Under the pieces are notes generated by a model that searched no databases, was not told the DNA's origin, and saw only the letters and a list, made by a program, of their open reading frames with translations. Positions 9,174-17,916 of a stretch of 64,000 bases of DNA are shown here, in pieces (the stretch's first letter is position 1; each line of letters opens with the position of its first letter). A program made the position numbers and the translations under genes. Source of the stretch: CAVXFB01 sp963760935 (GTDB lineage: Bacteria; Planctomycetota; Planctomycetia; Pirellulales; Thermoguttaceae); NCBI GenBank assembly GCA_963760935.1, contig CAVXFB010000008.1, forward strand, positions 62,001 to 126,000, given 5' to 3'.

Positions 9174-9839
9174 ATGCGCTGTCCGGCATGCAGCGTTGAT
9201 TCCGTCGACGGGGCCGTATATTGCCACAAATGTGGCCAACGGCTTTTGGCTGCGGACGGTGATGCGGCGCCCCATTCCGATTCTGCGGAACTGCGGACGC
9301 CGGAGCCGGCCGACGCCTTCAATCAGGCGGCCGCCGCAAGCCGCCAATCGCAGCCGGCCGAGACCGAACTGTGGCGTGGCGGCTATTCGGCCAAGGCCAT
9401 GAACGGCGCATGGATCATCAGCGGCTTGATCTCGCTGGTCCTGCTCATCGCCGGCATCCTCTGGGCAAGCACGGCCGCTCATTGGCTAATCGTATTGCTC
9501 GCCATGTTCCTGCCATGGTTGTACTACGCCGCTGTCCTCTCCTACCGCTGGATGAGTGTTCGCTACCTTCTGACCAGCCAACGGTTCCTGCACGAGCACG
9601 GTATTTTGCGGCGCGTCCACGATCGAATCGAACTGCTGGACATTGACGACATCAGTTCGGAACAAGGACTGCTGGAACGTCTGTTCGGCGTGGGCACGAT
9701 CCGGATCGTTTCGCACGACCGGAGCGATCCCGATCTAAGTTTGCCCGGCATCGAAAACGTTCGCGAGGTCACCAGCCAATTCGACAATGCCCGGCTGGCC
9801 GAGCGCCGCCGCCGCGGCTTGCACGTGGAGCAGATTTAA
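9174..9839 (+). CDS. Zinc-ribbon membrane protein with bacterial PH domain
   Basis: This 221-residue protein begins with a zinc ribbon (CPAC and CHKCGQR, residues 3-22). A polar linker follows, then two membrane helices (about residues 80-120), then a bPH2 (YdbS/YdbT, DUF304) domain with YLLTSQRFLHEHGILRR and IELLDIDDISSEQGLLERLFG. Such domains are usually membrane-tethered with unknown ligands. ATG 9174 is chosen because AAGGGGG sits 6 nt upstream and the protein then starts directly with the zinc ribbon. It stands alone between nrdR, which is divergent, and a long gene-free stretch. Confidence 0.75.
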   Translation: MRCPACSVDSVDGAVYCHKCGQRLLAADGDAAPHSDSAELRTPEPADAFNQAAAASRQSQPAETELWRGGYSAKAMNGAWIISGLISLVLLIAGILWASTAAHWLIVLLAMFLPWLYYAAVLSYRWMSVRYLLTSQRFLHEHGILRRVHDRIELLDIDDISSEQGLLERLFGVGTIRIVSHDRSDPDLSLPGIENVREVTSQFDNARLAERRRRGLHVEQI

Positions 9840-10408
9840 CGTCACTCAACGAGGGGAAAGCCAAAGTTGAGTCTGCCAAGGTGCGCACATGTGATTTGGA
9901 GCAAGCCTTGGAAGCGATAGCGATCTTGTTGCGGCATCCCTAGGCGAACACGACAAAGTTCACTCGACGTCTCCGATCAGATCTTCATGTTCCTGCTTTC
10001 TAAGCCGATCCATGTTCAGGTAGCGTTTCATTTCCCGCCACAGGCGACTCGGACCTGCACCAAGTTGGTTAACAGAGGTCACTCTCTCATTCCCGACAAC
10101 GTACGTTAATGCCGCGGTCGGATGGAGACTTCTGGGCTGATTCCCGCCTTCTGCAGCGTGCGCTGTTGATTCCCGTGCTTCTGGTTCAGCCTGTGCCGTT
10201 CATTTCGTCTTCTTGATCTCGATGACATCGTATCGACCGTGAGCACTCGATTTCGGCCGATTGCTTGGCGACCAACACACGTCATTTTGGCGCCGGTATT
10301 TGGGCGCCATCTCATCAGCATTCATTTAGCCGTGCCGACACCTATTAGGTAACAGTTTCGGTAGCAGTCAGTCGAAATCAGCCCAATCGCGGCGTTCAAG
10401 AAACGACA
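9840..10408. other. Gene-free stretch
   Basis: I see no supportable gene, RNA or repeat here. The reading frames are short, lack ribosome sites and do not look like protein. Confidence 0.5.
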
Positions 10409-10433
10409 CAAGCCATTGATTTGCAATGGCTTG
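10409..10433 (-). terminator. Hairpin behind tRNA-Lys
   Basis: A 10-bp stem (10409-10418 with 10424-10433) with a 5-nt loop lies just past the tRNA 3' end on the minus strand. The T-rich tail is weak, so it could equally be a processing hairpin. Confidence 0.5.
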
Positions 10434-10439
10434 CATCAG

Positions 10440-10513
10440 TGCCCCCTGTAGGACTTGAACCTACAACCCTCTGATTAAGAGTCAGATGCTCTGACCAATT
10501 GAGCTAAGGAGGC
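10440..10513 (-). tRNA. tRNA-Lys (anticodon CTT)
   Basis: The minus strand folds into a complete cloverleaf. The acceptor GCCTCCT pairs with AGGGGGC with one G-U pair, the discriminator is A, the D-arm is GCTC/GAGC, the anticodon stem TCTGA/TCAGA carries the loop CTCTTAA, and the T-arm is GTAGG/CCTAC. The anticodon CTT reads AAG. The CCA end is not encoded. Confidence 0.95.
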
Positions 10514-10631
10514 TCGGCACATGCCCATTGTACCAGACCGGCGCGGGCTGCCAAGCCCCGATTCAAACAGACCCGATTTGAACTCTTCGGTGGGGTTGTG
10601 GAACGGTTTTTCCACACGACGCCCGATGCCG

Positions 10632-12566
10632 TTAGCCGGCGTCCATGCCCAGTTGCCGCATCTTGCGGTAGAGATTCGAGCGGTGCAGCCCAAGCCGTTC
10701 CGCTGCCAGACTCATGTTGCCACCGCATTGCTGGACTTGATGCCGGATGAACTCGATCTGGAATCGATTGGTGGCGTCGGTCAGCGGCTGGTTCAAGTCG
10801 GCCACCAACGGCGTCTGGCCGCCCGGCGATAGGATAAACGCCAGGTCGTCGGCCTCGATCCGGTCTTCGGTCGAAAGGTAGGCCAGCCGCTCCATCAAGT
10901 TGCGCAATTCGCGGATGTTGCCCGGCCAGGGGTGCTCCATCAGGCGCTTGCGGGCGGCGGCGGAAAGTTGCGGCGGCTTGCGGCGGGCACGCTTCGAGAA
11001 ATCGCTCAGAAAGTGTTGCGCCAGGAGCAGGATGTCGGCCCCGCGCTGCCTGAGCGGCGGCAAGTCGAGCGAGACCACATTGAGGCGAAAATAGAGGTCT
11101 TCCCGAAACCGCTTGGCACGCACCATCTCGGCCAGATTTTGATTAGTGGCCGCCAAGAGCCGGGCGTCGGTGTGGATCGGTGTCGAGCCGCCCACGCGCA
11201 CCAACACTTTTTCCTCCAGCACGCGCAGCAGCTTGGCTTGGCCGCTGAGGCTTAAGTCGCCGATTTCGTCGAGAAAAAGCGTGCCGCCGGCTGCCAATTC
11301 AAACTTGCCTTGACGTGCCTCGTGGGCGTCGGTGAATGCGCCTTTCTCATGTCCGAACAACTCGCTTTCGGCCAGCGATTCGGGAATCGCCGCGCAATTG
11401 ACTGCGATGAATGGCTGATCGCGACGGCGGCTGAGGTAATGGATCGACTGGGCCACGACTTCCTTGCCGGTTCCATTCTCGCCGAGAATCAGCACGGCCA
11501 AATCGGTATCGGCCACGCGGCGGATGATGGATCGCAACGCTTCGATGGCCGGGCTTTCGCCGATCAGCCGCACTTTGTCGGCCGCCTCGTCGGCAATTTG
11601 ACGGTTCGCCAGCAACAACTGCTGACGATCCTGGGCGTTCTCCAGGGCGACCGCCGCATGGCACGCCAACTCGCTAAGCGCCTCTTCGTCCTCTTTAGTA
11701 AAAGATCCGGCGAGCTTGTTGAGCAGCTCGAAGGCCCCGAAAAGCTCGCCGGAACGGCTGCGCAGCGGAACGCACAACACGGATCGCGTCTGATAGTGGA
11801 GTTGCTGATCGACATGGCGATCGATTGCGGCCGGTTCGGTGGCGGCATCGACGCGACGCGGTTCGCCGGTTTGCACCACCCGGCCGACGACGCCGCGATC
11901 GTCGGGGATTCGCAATTCGCCATTGGCCAGCCCAAGTGCCGGGCGACCGACGAGCGTATGGTTGGCGCGATCCCAAAGAAAGATGCTGGCCCGATCGGCC
12001 CCCAAGAGCCGCGCAGCGGCCTCGGCCATTTGAACCAGAAGGGGCTGAAGTTCGCGGGTCCGATTCCATTGGCTGGCGATATCGAGCATCGCCTCCAAGC
12101 GTTGAACGCGGCGACGATCCGCGGCGCGGCGACGGACATTTCCGATAGTTTCGTAAACGATCGGAGCGACCTCGGCAACGACCGGCAACGCCTTGTTGAT
12201 GTCGCCCGAACGCGGAGTATGCGCGACCAGGACTTCGGAATCGGCAAGTCGCGGGGCCAACGGCACGGCGACCCAGTCTGACGTGCCGCGCGGCGCCTCG
12301 CGATCGAGGGCGTCGGACAGCAGTTCCGTTGGCAGCGGTCGGGCGGTCCCCCAATGGGCCACGGTGGTCCAGCGGCCGGCACTTGCCGCCACCAGGGCAA
12401 CGTAATCCGCACTCGCCGCTGCGGCGATCATTGGCAACGACGCGGCCACCAGGGCATCGACTTCCTCGCTCTCCAGCCCGAGGTGGAGCAACTGGGCAAA
12501 GAGGGGCAGCAGGGCTGGATTGCCGGGCGATGGCCGTTCGGCGGCGATATTTGAGGAAACTGGCAT
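10632..12566 (-). CDS. Sigma-54-dependent transcriptional activator (GAF-AAA+-HTH)
   Basis: This 644-residue enhancer-binding protein would remodel sigma-54 RNA polymerase using ATP. It has an N-terminal GAF-like region (about 20-140), a second clear GAF domain (155-310), an AAA+ module and a Fis-type helix-turn-helix at the end (GGNMSLAAERLGLHRSNLYR). Walker A is GENGTGKE (about 363), Walker B is GGTLFLDEIGD (about 428), and the arginine-finger region follows. The sigma-54 contact loop reads GAFTDA (409-414) rather than the canonical GAFTGA. With GAF sensors and no receiver domain, it probably answers a small ligand rather than a kinase. No clear target operon is adjacent. Confidence 0.92.
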   Translation of the reverse strand: MPVSSNIAAERPSPGNPALLPLFAQLLHLGLESEEVDALVAASLPMIAAAASADYVALVAASAGRWTTVAHWGTARPLPTELLSDALDREAPRGTSDWVAVPLAPRLADSEVLVAHTPRSGDINKALPVVAEVAPIVYETIGNVRRRAADRRRVQRLEAMLDIASQWNRTRELQPLLVQMAEAAARLLGADRASIFLWDRANHTLVGRPALGLANGELRIPDDRGVVGRVVQTGEPRRVDAATEPAAIDRHVDQQLHYQTRSVLCVPLRSRSGELFGAFELLNKLAGSFTKEDEEALSELACHAAVALENAQDRQQLLLANRQIADEAADKVRLIGESPAIEALRSIIRRVADTDLAVLILGENGTGKEVVAQSIHYLSRRRDQPFIAVNCAAIPESLAESELFGHEKGAFTDAHEARQGKFELAAGGTLFLDEIGDLSLSGQAKLLRVLEEKVLVRVGGSTPIHTDARLLAATNQNLAEMVRAKRFREDLYFRLNVVSLDLPPLRQRGADILLLAQHFLSDFSKRARRKPPQLSAAARKRLMEHPWPGNIRELRNLMERLAYLSTEDRIEADDLAFILSPGGQTPLVADLNQPLTDATNRFQIEFIRHQVQQCGGNMSLAAERLGLHRSNLYRKMRQLGMDAG

Positions 12567-12697
12567 GCGGCACGCCTGGAAAAGATGCGAGAGACTAATT
12601 GCGATTACGATACACTGCCTGGATCAATTTGACAACATGGCGAATTGCCGGATTGTCGAAGCCGACGGCGTGGCATATCCTAGGCTTTGTCGGAAAA

Positions 12698-12807
12698 CAC
12701 TAAATATGTCCACACAATAGCGAAAGTGGCGGCGGGCGAAGACCGCCGACAATTGCGCAGTTTTCGGCCGCGCACCACTTTCGGTCTTCTGCGGTTCTAT
12801 TTAGAAC
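12698..12807. repeat. Cloverleaf-like 110-bp repeat, type B, copy 2
   Basis: This is the second copy of the 7887-7996 element, same orientation and same length. The 9-bp outer stem and first hairpin are unchanged. In the second hairpin (GCGCAG/CCGCGC) one T-A pair has become C-G on both sides, and one pair is lost. Confidence 0.75.
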
Positions 12808-12815
12808 CTCCCGAT

Positions 12816-12892
12816 TGTCATTCTGAACGCCGCGAAGGATCTGCGAGCTTTCCCGACCTCGGAAGAGATCCTTCGCTGCGCTTAGGATGACA
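12816..12892. repeat. Dispersed palindromic repeat (TGTCATTCTGA type)
   Basis: It begins TGTCATTCTGA, ends GGATGACA, and has an internal perfect stem GCGAAGGATCT (12832-12842) with AGATCCTTCGC (12866-12876). Palindromes of this type are scattered between genes in many bacterial genomes; no function is shown here. Confidence 0.65.
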
Positions 12893-12982
12893 CGTTCGCC
12901 CATTCCGACAAAGCCTCGACATCCGACACACATAAATCGCTAAAGCTTCGCGGCCTCGGCGGGTGCACGCTAAGAATCGCCC

Positions 12983-13962
12983 ATGAAAGTCGTTGACGTA
13001 CTGCAATCGCGCCGTGAGCAATGGGCCGAGTTGGAGCAGCTCTGCGCGCAAATGGAGAACTGGCGACGGCGGCGAATGGCCGCGGACTGCCTGACGCGTT
13101 TCGCGGCGCTCTATCGTGCAGCCTGCGCCGATCTAGCTTTGGCCGACGCCTATCATTTTCCACCGGCGACGATCGACTACCTGCACCAATTGGTCGGTCG
13201 GGCGCATAATCAGTTGTACCGCAGCGAGGCGATTGGTTGGCGGACGTGGCTGCGGACATTGGTCACCACCACACCACGACGGTTGCTGACCGATCGCTGT
13301 CTATGGCTGGCCGCCGGGGTATTCTGGGGCGTTTTTCTGCTGGCGGCGGCGATGTCCTACTCTACGCCGCGTTTCGCCGAGCAGGTGCTTGGCAAAGAGC
13401 AGATGATGATGCTCGAAGAAAGCTTCTCGTCGCCCGTCCATCGCTCGGCCGTCGAAGGGGGCAACGTCGGCAGCGGCATGGCGGGCTTCTACGTCTTCCA
13501 TAACGTCGGCATCGGCCTGCGGTGCGTCGCCTTCGGCTTGCTGCTAGGAATCGGCGGGCTGTACATCACTTTTTACAACGCCGCGATGCTCGGCGCCTCG
13601 TTCGGCTTCATGGCTCAATCGCCGAATGCAGGGAACTTCTACCAGTTCGTCACCGCGCATGGGCCGTTTGAACTGACGGCGATCGTGCTTTGCGCCGCCG
13701 CCGGACTGCGTTTGGGATTCTCGCTGGTCGACACGCAGGGTCTCACCCGGTCGGCATCTTTCGCCGGGCGGCCGCGCAATCGATGTCAACGATTTGGGCG
13801 GCCGTCGTGCTTTTCATCATGGCCGCAGGCATTGAAGCCTTTCTTTCCCCTTCATCCGCTCCATACACAATTAAGGCAACCGTGGCCGTGCTCTCGTGTC
13901 TGCTATTGGTGTTCTATTTTTTCGTGCTCGGTTGGCCGAAAGAAGGAACGGTGGCCCAGTGA
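12983..13962 (+). CDS. SpoIIM-family membrane protein, frame broken near 13760
   Basis: The first 259 residues run from ATG 12983 and include a helical cytosolic N-terminus, then membrane helices (WLAAGVFWGVFLLAAAMSY, GIGLRCVAFGLLLGIGGLYI). After GFSLVDTQGLTRSAS the frame goes wrong. The expected continuation RRAAAQSMSTIWAAVVLF and two further helices are read one frame over, ending at the TGA at 13962. Adding one base in the short T run at 13759-13761 gives a 326-residue protein typical of the stage II sporulation M (DUF95) family. That family occurs in non-spore-formers with unknown roles. Uncorrected, translation would run to 14011 with an unrelated tail. Confidence 0.8.
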
Positions 13963-14058
13963 GCGAAAATGCATCATTGTTCGATCGTATGAAGCCGATG
14001 CGCCTCGATGACACATTGATACGGATTGAGGACACTCGCCGAGCCGCATTTTGCTCGA

Positions 14059-14319
14059 ATGAGACTCTCAATCGCGGCGGCGCTATTGAGCACGGCGATT
14101 GGCTGCATATCGGGCAACGGTCGTACACCGTCAAGGCACGTAACGGCCTCGCCGGTCGCGGCCCACGCGACAGGTGTGTCCGCGGCGTCGGCTGCCGGTG
14201 AAGCCGAACTCTCGGTCGAGCGGTTGGTGGCCGAAGGACCCGTGCTCTCCCAGACCAGGGCATCGCCCTGGGCCTGGTGGCAACCGACAAATCCGTGTTC
14301 GGCCCAACGGGCCAAATAG
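14059..14319 (+). CDS. Possible small lipoprotein
   Basis: This 86-residue frame starts with a lipoprotein-like leader (MRLSIAAALLSTAIGC) and is then polar, rich in Ala, Ser and Thr. There is no good ribosome site and no recognised family. It fits the gap between spoIIM and the recA stop, but it may be chance. Confidence 0.3.
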   Translation: MRLSIAAALLSTAIGCISGNGRTPSRHVTASPVAAHATGVSAASAAGEAELSVERLVAEGPVLSQTRASPWAWWQPTNPCSAQRAK

Positions 14320-14322
14320 TTC

Positions 14323-15417
14323 CTATTCCGCCGCGCCGTCCGACTCGGCGGCGTCGAGCGATGCCGCGGCATCGACGCTGAGGATGCCGACGGCTTCGAT
14401 CTTTTGCTTCAACTCCTCGACCAGCTTCGGATTCTCTTTGAGATAATCGCGGACCTTCTCCCGGCCTTGGCCAAGCTGCACGTCGCCGTAGCGGAACCAG
14501 GCGCCAGTTCGGGTCACGATCTTGTGCAGCATCGCCAAGTCGAGGATGTCGGCCTCGTAGCTGATGCCGTTGTTGTGCATCATGTCGAACTCGGCCACAC
14601 GGAACGGCGGGGCGACCTTGTTCTTGACCACCTTCGCGCGGACGCGCTGACCGGTGACCTCCTCCCCTTCCTTGATCTGGCTGATGCGCCGCACGTCGAT
14701 GCGGCAGGAGGAGTAGAACTTCAGGGCCCGGCCGCCCGGCGTGGTCTCGGGGTTGCCGAACATCACGCCGATCTTCTCGCGGATTTGGTTGATAAAGATC
14801 ACCGAGGTCTTCGACTTAGAAATGACGCCGGTGAGTTTGCGCATCGATTGGCTCATCAGGCGAGCTTGCAGCCCGACGTGCGAGTCGCCGATCTCGCCCT
14901 CCAGTTCCTTCCTCGGCACCAGGGCGGCGACCGAGTCGACCACGATCACGTCGACCGCGTTCGACTTGATCAGCATTTCTGTGATGTGCATAGCCTCCTC
15001 GCCGGAGCCCGGTTGGCTGACCAGGAGCGTCTCAAGTTGCACGCCGAGTTTCTTGGCCCAGGACGGATCGAGCGCATGTTCGGCGTCGATAAAGGCCGCG
15101 ATGCCGCCCTTGCGCTGGGCGTTGGCCACGACGTGCAACGCGAGCGTCGTCTTGCCGCTCGATTCCGGCCCAAAGATCTCGACTACGCGGCCACAGGGGA
15201 TGCCTTGTCCGCCCAGCGCGATGTCCAATGAAAGACTGCCGGTGGGGATGCCGTTGATCGGTGTGGCGGTTCCAACGCCCAGCGGCATGATGGCCCCCTC
15301 GCCAAACTCTTTTTCGATTTGGGCCAACGTGTTTCTCAGGTTCGGATTGGCGTCGAGGAATGAATCGCCGCCGGCAGTGCGGGCAGAGGTTTTCGTCGCT
15401 ACAGTCTTCTTGGCCAT
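14323..15417 (-). CDS. recA: Recombinase RecA
   Basis: RecA forms ATP-dependent filaments on single-stranded DNA for strand exchange and SOS induction. The 364-residue protein contains Walker A GPESSGKTT, Walker B VIVVDSVAALVPR, the FINQIREKIGVMFGNPETTPGG region with DNA-binding loop 2, and an acidic-to-neutral Ala/Asp-rich tail. The start is the ATG of MAKKTVATK at 15417; longer in-frame readings add residues without a ribosome site. I do not see a convincing LexA box upstream. Confidence 0.97.
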   Translation of the reverse strand: MAKKTVATKTSARTAGGDSFLDANPNLRNTLAQIEKEFGEGAIMPLGVGTATPINGIPTGSLSLDIALGGQGIPCGRVVEIFGPESSGKTTLALHVVANAQRKGGIAAFIDAEHALDPSWAKKLGVQLETLLVSQPGSGEEAMHITEMLIKSNAVDVIVVDSVAALVPRKELEGEIGDSHVGLQARLMSQSMRKLTGVISKSKTSVIFINQIREKIGVMFGNPETTPGGRALKFYSSCRIDVRRISQIKEGEEVTGQRVRAKVVKNKVAPPFRVAEFDMMHNNGISYEADILDLAMLHKIVTRTGAWFRYGDVQLGQGREKVRDYLKENPKLVEELKQKIEAVGILSVDAAASLDAAESDGAAE

Positions 15418-15737
15418 GTTTCGCTCTGTTTTTGAAAGGCAACCTGTCGGGTAAGTGAACGCATGAACAGTATACCGCAGTGGGCTCCCCGCCACAAGGC
15501 CTGGACTGGATAATTGTCGATCGCCCGGGGGGCGGCTGGGGCCGCGGCGATGGTTGATCTTACCGCTGCCCGGCCCGTTTGGCGAGAGGGCAAATTGGCC
15601 AGTTCTAGGGACTGATTAGAACGCAGCGTGGTCACGCTCCGGTGAGGCAGATTCACCCATGACAGTCGATGGCGGCCGTCCCACAAAAGGGCTTTGCTGG
15701 ACTTGCCCCATCCAAGGCCGCCCGGTCTACTCTAGCG

Positions 15738-17090
15738 ATGGACTATCGAGGGCGGCGAGCGACGATCATGGGGCTGGGGCACTTCGGTGGCGGTGTGGCC
15801 GCCGCGCGGTGGTTGGCCCGGCATGGGGCGGTCGTCACCGTGACCGATCTGGCCGACAGCGACGCGCTGGCCGACTCCCTGCCACTCTTGGCCGACGTGC
15901 CGCTGGCCGCGATCCGCCTAGGCGGGCACAGCGATGCCGACTTTCACGGGGCAGACCTCGTCGTGGTCAATCCGGCCGTGCGCCCTACGAGTCCGTGGCT
16001 GAACGTTGCACGGCAGTCCGGCGCGCGGCTGTGCACGGAACTCGAACTGTTCATGGAAAACTGCCCAGTGCCGATCGTCGGTGTCACGGGCTCCAACGGA
16101 AAATCGACCACGGCGGCCATGATCGCCTCGATCTTGCGCGCCGCCGGTCGGCCGGTGTTTCTAGGGGGAAATATCGGTGGGAGCCTGCTGGAACGGCTGC
16201 CAGAGATCGGGCCAGACGATTGGGTCGTGTTGGAGATTAGCAGCTTTCAGCTCTGGTACTTTTCGCCCGCCGCCCGAATGCCGCACGTTGCCGTGGTGAC
16301 TGGCTGCTCGCCAAACCATCTCGATTGGCACGGGACGTTTGCCGAGTACGTGGCCGCCAAACAGCGAATCCTGACCGGGCAAACCGGCCATGATTTCGCC
16401 GTACTGAACAGTATGGATGCCAAAGTAGCGTCATGGTCGCACCTGATTCAGGGCCGAACGGTCGCCGTTTCTGCTGTAGCAGCCGAGGTCGACAGCTATG
16501 GCTGTCCCACTATTTCGATGCAGGAATTGCCGGCGCTGGCGGTTCCGGGCGAGCACAATCGAGTCAACGCGGCCTGTGCGGCGGCGGCTGCTACCGCCTG
16601 TGGATGCGGGCAAGACGCGATCTGCGACGGCTTGCAGCGTTTCCATGCGTTGCCCCTGCGGCTGGAATGGATCGCGATGATCGATGGCCGGCGAATCTAC
16701 AATGATTCGGCAGCCACCACGCCCGAGTCGACGATAGCTGCGCTGCGATCGCTCGATGTGCCCGTTTGGCTCCTGGCCGGCGGCAAGAGCAAGGGGGCCG
16801 ATTTTGGGCCGCTGACCGCAGAGATTGCGGAGCATGCTCGTGGAGCCGCCTTTTTTGGCGCCTCCCGTGAGGCGTTACGCGAGCAGACCATCGCCCGGCG
16901 GCCGCAGTTCGCCTGTGCGGCGGTGGAAACGCTGGAAGAAGCGCTGCACTGGTGTTGGCCCCGTTCGCGCCCGGGTGAGGCCATCGTTCTATCGCCGGCC
17001 TGCGCCAGCACCGACCAGTTTCTAAACTTCCAGCAACGCGGACAGCACTTTTGGGAACTCATCAAGAAGGGATTGGAGATCAGGGATTAG
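15738..17090 (+). CDS. murD: UDP-N-acetylmuramoylalanine--D-glutamate ligase MurD
   Basis: MurD adds D-glutamate to UDP-MurNAc-L-Ala in the cytosolic stage of peptidoglycan synthesis, using ATP. The 450-residue product opens with a Rossmann-like UDP-binding domain (GLGHFGGGVAAARWLA), then the ATP loop GVTGSNGKSTTAA (about 115-127), the Mur-family EISSFQLW and NHLDWHG, and the C-terminal ligase domain (YNDSAATTPES, LAGGKSKGADF). ATG 15738 is preferred because it directly precedes the Rossmann strand; ATG 15669 would add 23 residues of no family resemblance. Its presence supports a peptidoglycan wall in this planctomycete. Confidence 0.93.
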   Translation: MDYRGRRATIMGLGHFGGGVAAARWLARHGAVVTVTDLADSDALADSLPLLADVPLAAIRLGGHSDADFHGADLVVVNPAVRPTSPWLNVARQSGARLCTELELFMENCPVPIVGVTGSNGKSTTAAMIASILRAAGRPVFLGGNIGGSLLERLPEIGPDDWVVLEISSFQLWYFSPAARMPHVAVVTGCSPNHLDWHGTFAEYVAAKQRILTGQTGHDFAVLNSMDAKVASWSHLIQGRTVAVSAVAAEVDSYGCPTISMQELPALAVPGEHNRVNAACAAAAATACGCGQDAICDGLQRFHALPLRLEWIAMIDGRRIYNDSAATTPESTIAALRSLDVPVWLLAGGKSKGADFGPLTAEIAEHARGAAFFGASREALREQTIARRPQFACAAVETLEEALHWCWPRSRPGEAIVLSPACASTDQFLNFQQRGQHFWELIKKGLEIRD

Positions 17091-17134
17091 GACAGTGGAA
17101 GTGACACTCGCTCATTTCTAATCCCTAATCTCCA
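17074..17134 (+). terminator. Long hairpin over the murD stop
   Basis: Bases 17074-17090, which include the murD stop, pair with 17118-17134 over 17 bp with one mismatch. There is no T run, so it may act as an mRNA end or merely be a repeat of CTAATCCCTAATC type. Confidence 0.45.
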
Positions 17135-17154
17135 AGCCCTAATCCCCTGGTCTA

Positions 17155-17182
17155 TTGACAGAAAAATAAACCATGCTATAGA
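17155..17182 (+). promoter_or_regulatory. Sigma-70-type promoter
   Basis: A perfect TTGACA (17155-17160), a 16-bp spacer and TATAGA (17177-17182) form a strong promoter about 215 bp before the cupin gene. A second -10-like TATACT is at 17322-17327. The interval between them holds no gene I can support. Confidence 0.6.
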
Positions 17183-17394
17183 AGTGGTGTGACGCGTGCG
17201 GCTTTCGGGCCGTGCGACGTTGCGACCTCGAGGTCAATGACGGTTTGGGTTTCCTTGGCGGAGACCGATACGGTGCTGGGAGTCATTGCCTCGGGGGTTT
17301 TTTCTGCGCCGATGGTTGTGCTATACTGAGCGTCACGTAGTCGGTCGTTCCGATCGCCGAGAAGCGAACTCGCAGACCACATCAAGGACCTTTC

Positions 17395-17781
17395 ATGAAA
17401 GTCATACATTACGAACAGGCAGAAGCCGCGCCGGTCGAAATGGAAGGCGCGACGGGCTGCCGCATGTGCTGTCTGATCGGGCCAGACGACGCGGCCCCCA
17501 GTTTTTCCATGCGGCGATTCGAGTTGGCCCCGGGCGGGCAGACGCCCAAGCACGCCCACGCCCACGAACATGAAGTCTTTGTCCTCGAAGGCAGCGGCGT
17601 GGTCTTGGAAGGTGACCGCGAGCACGCGTTGCGGGCCGGCACCGCCGTATTTGTCCCGCCGAATCAGCTTCACCAGTTTCGCAACACGGGCGCTGGCACG
17701 CTAAAATTCCTGTGTATGATTCCCCATCCGCTCCGCGGCGTCCGCGACGTTTGCGTGGCGGCTTGCGGCTGCGATGGGTAA
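17395..17781 (+). CDS. Small cupin-domain protein
   Basis: This 128-residue single-domain cupin has both metal-binding motifs: PKHAHAHEHEVFVLEG (motif 1, His and Glu ligands, about residues 58-73) and PPNQLHQFRN (motif 2, His). A Cys pair (CRMCC) lies near residue 22 and the tail is Cys-rich (CVAACGCDG), which is unusual for a plain cupin and may add a metal or redox site. It could be a dioxygenase, an isomerase or a binding protein; nothing nearby decides this. Confidence 0.8.
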   Translation: MKVIHYEQAEAAPVEMEGATGCRMCCLIGPDDAAPSFSMRRFELAPGGQTPKHAHAHEHEVFVLEGSGVVLEGDREHALRAGTAVFVPPNQLHQFRNTGAGTLKFLCMIPHPLRGVRDVCVAACGCDG

Positions 17782-17890
17782 GTGTGAGCTATTTAGCGAT
17801 CAGCTTTCAGCGATCAGCTATCAGCAAATAGCCATCAGCGATCAGATTTTGGCCGTTGACCGCTGAATGCTGATTGCTGAATGCTGACAG
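17782..17890. repeat. Degenerate short repeats before ligA
   Basis: The spacer is built of imperfect units such as CAGCGATCAG, CAGCTATCAG and AATGCTGA. There is no gene or clear hairpin. Confidence 0.5.
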
Positions 17891-17916
17891 CTAAGAGCAT
17901 CCCTGGAGTCTGGCCG

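Noticed and set aside
9840..10408. Small frames in the spacer before tRNA-Lys
   Set aside because: No ribosome sites, no protein-like composition and no match to a family.
14404..15231. Long plus-strand frame opposite recA
   Set aside because: It is a shadow of recA with no start signals.
17237..17329. 30-codon frame before the cupin gene
   Set aside because: No ribosome site, and it ends within a -10-like box; not supportable as a leader peptide.
17176..17673. Minus-strand frame over the cupin gene
   Set aside because: It is the complement of a well-supported cupin, with no motif of its own.
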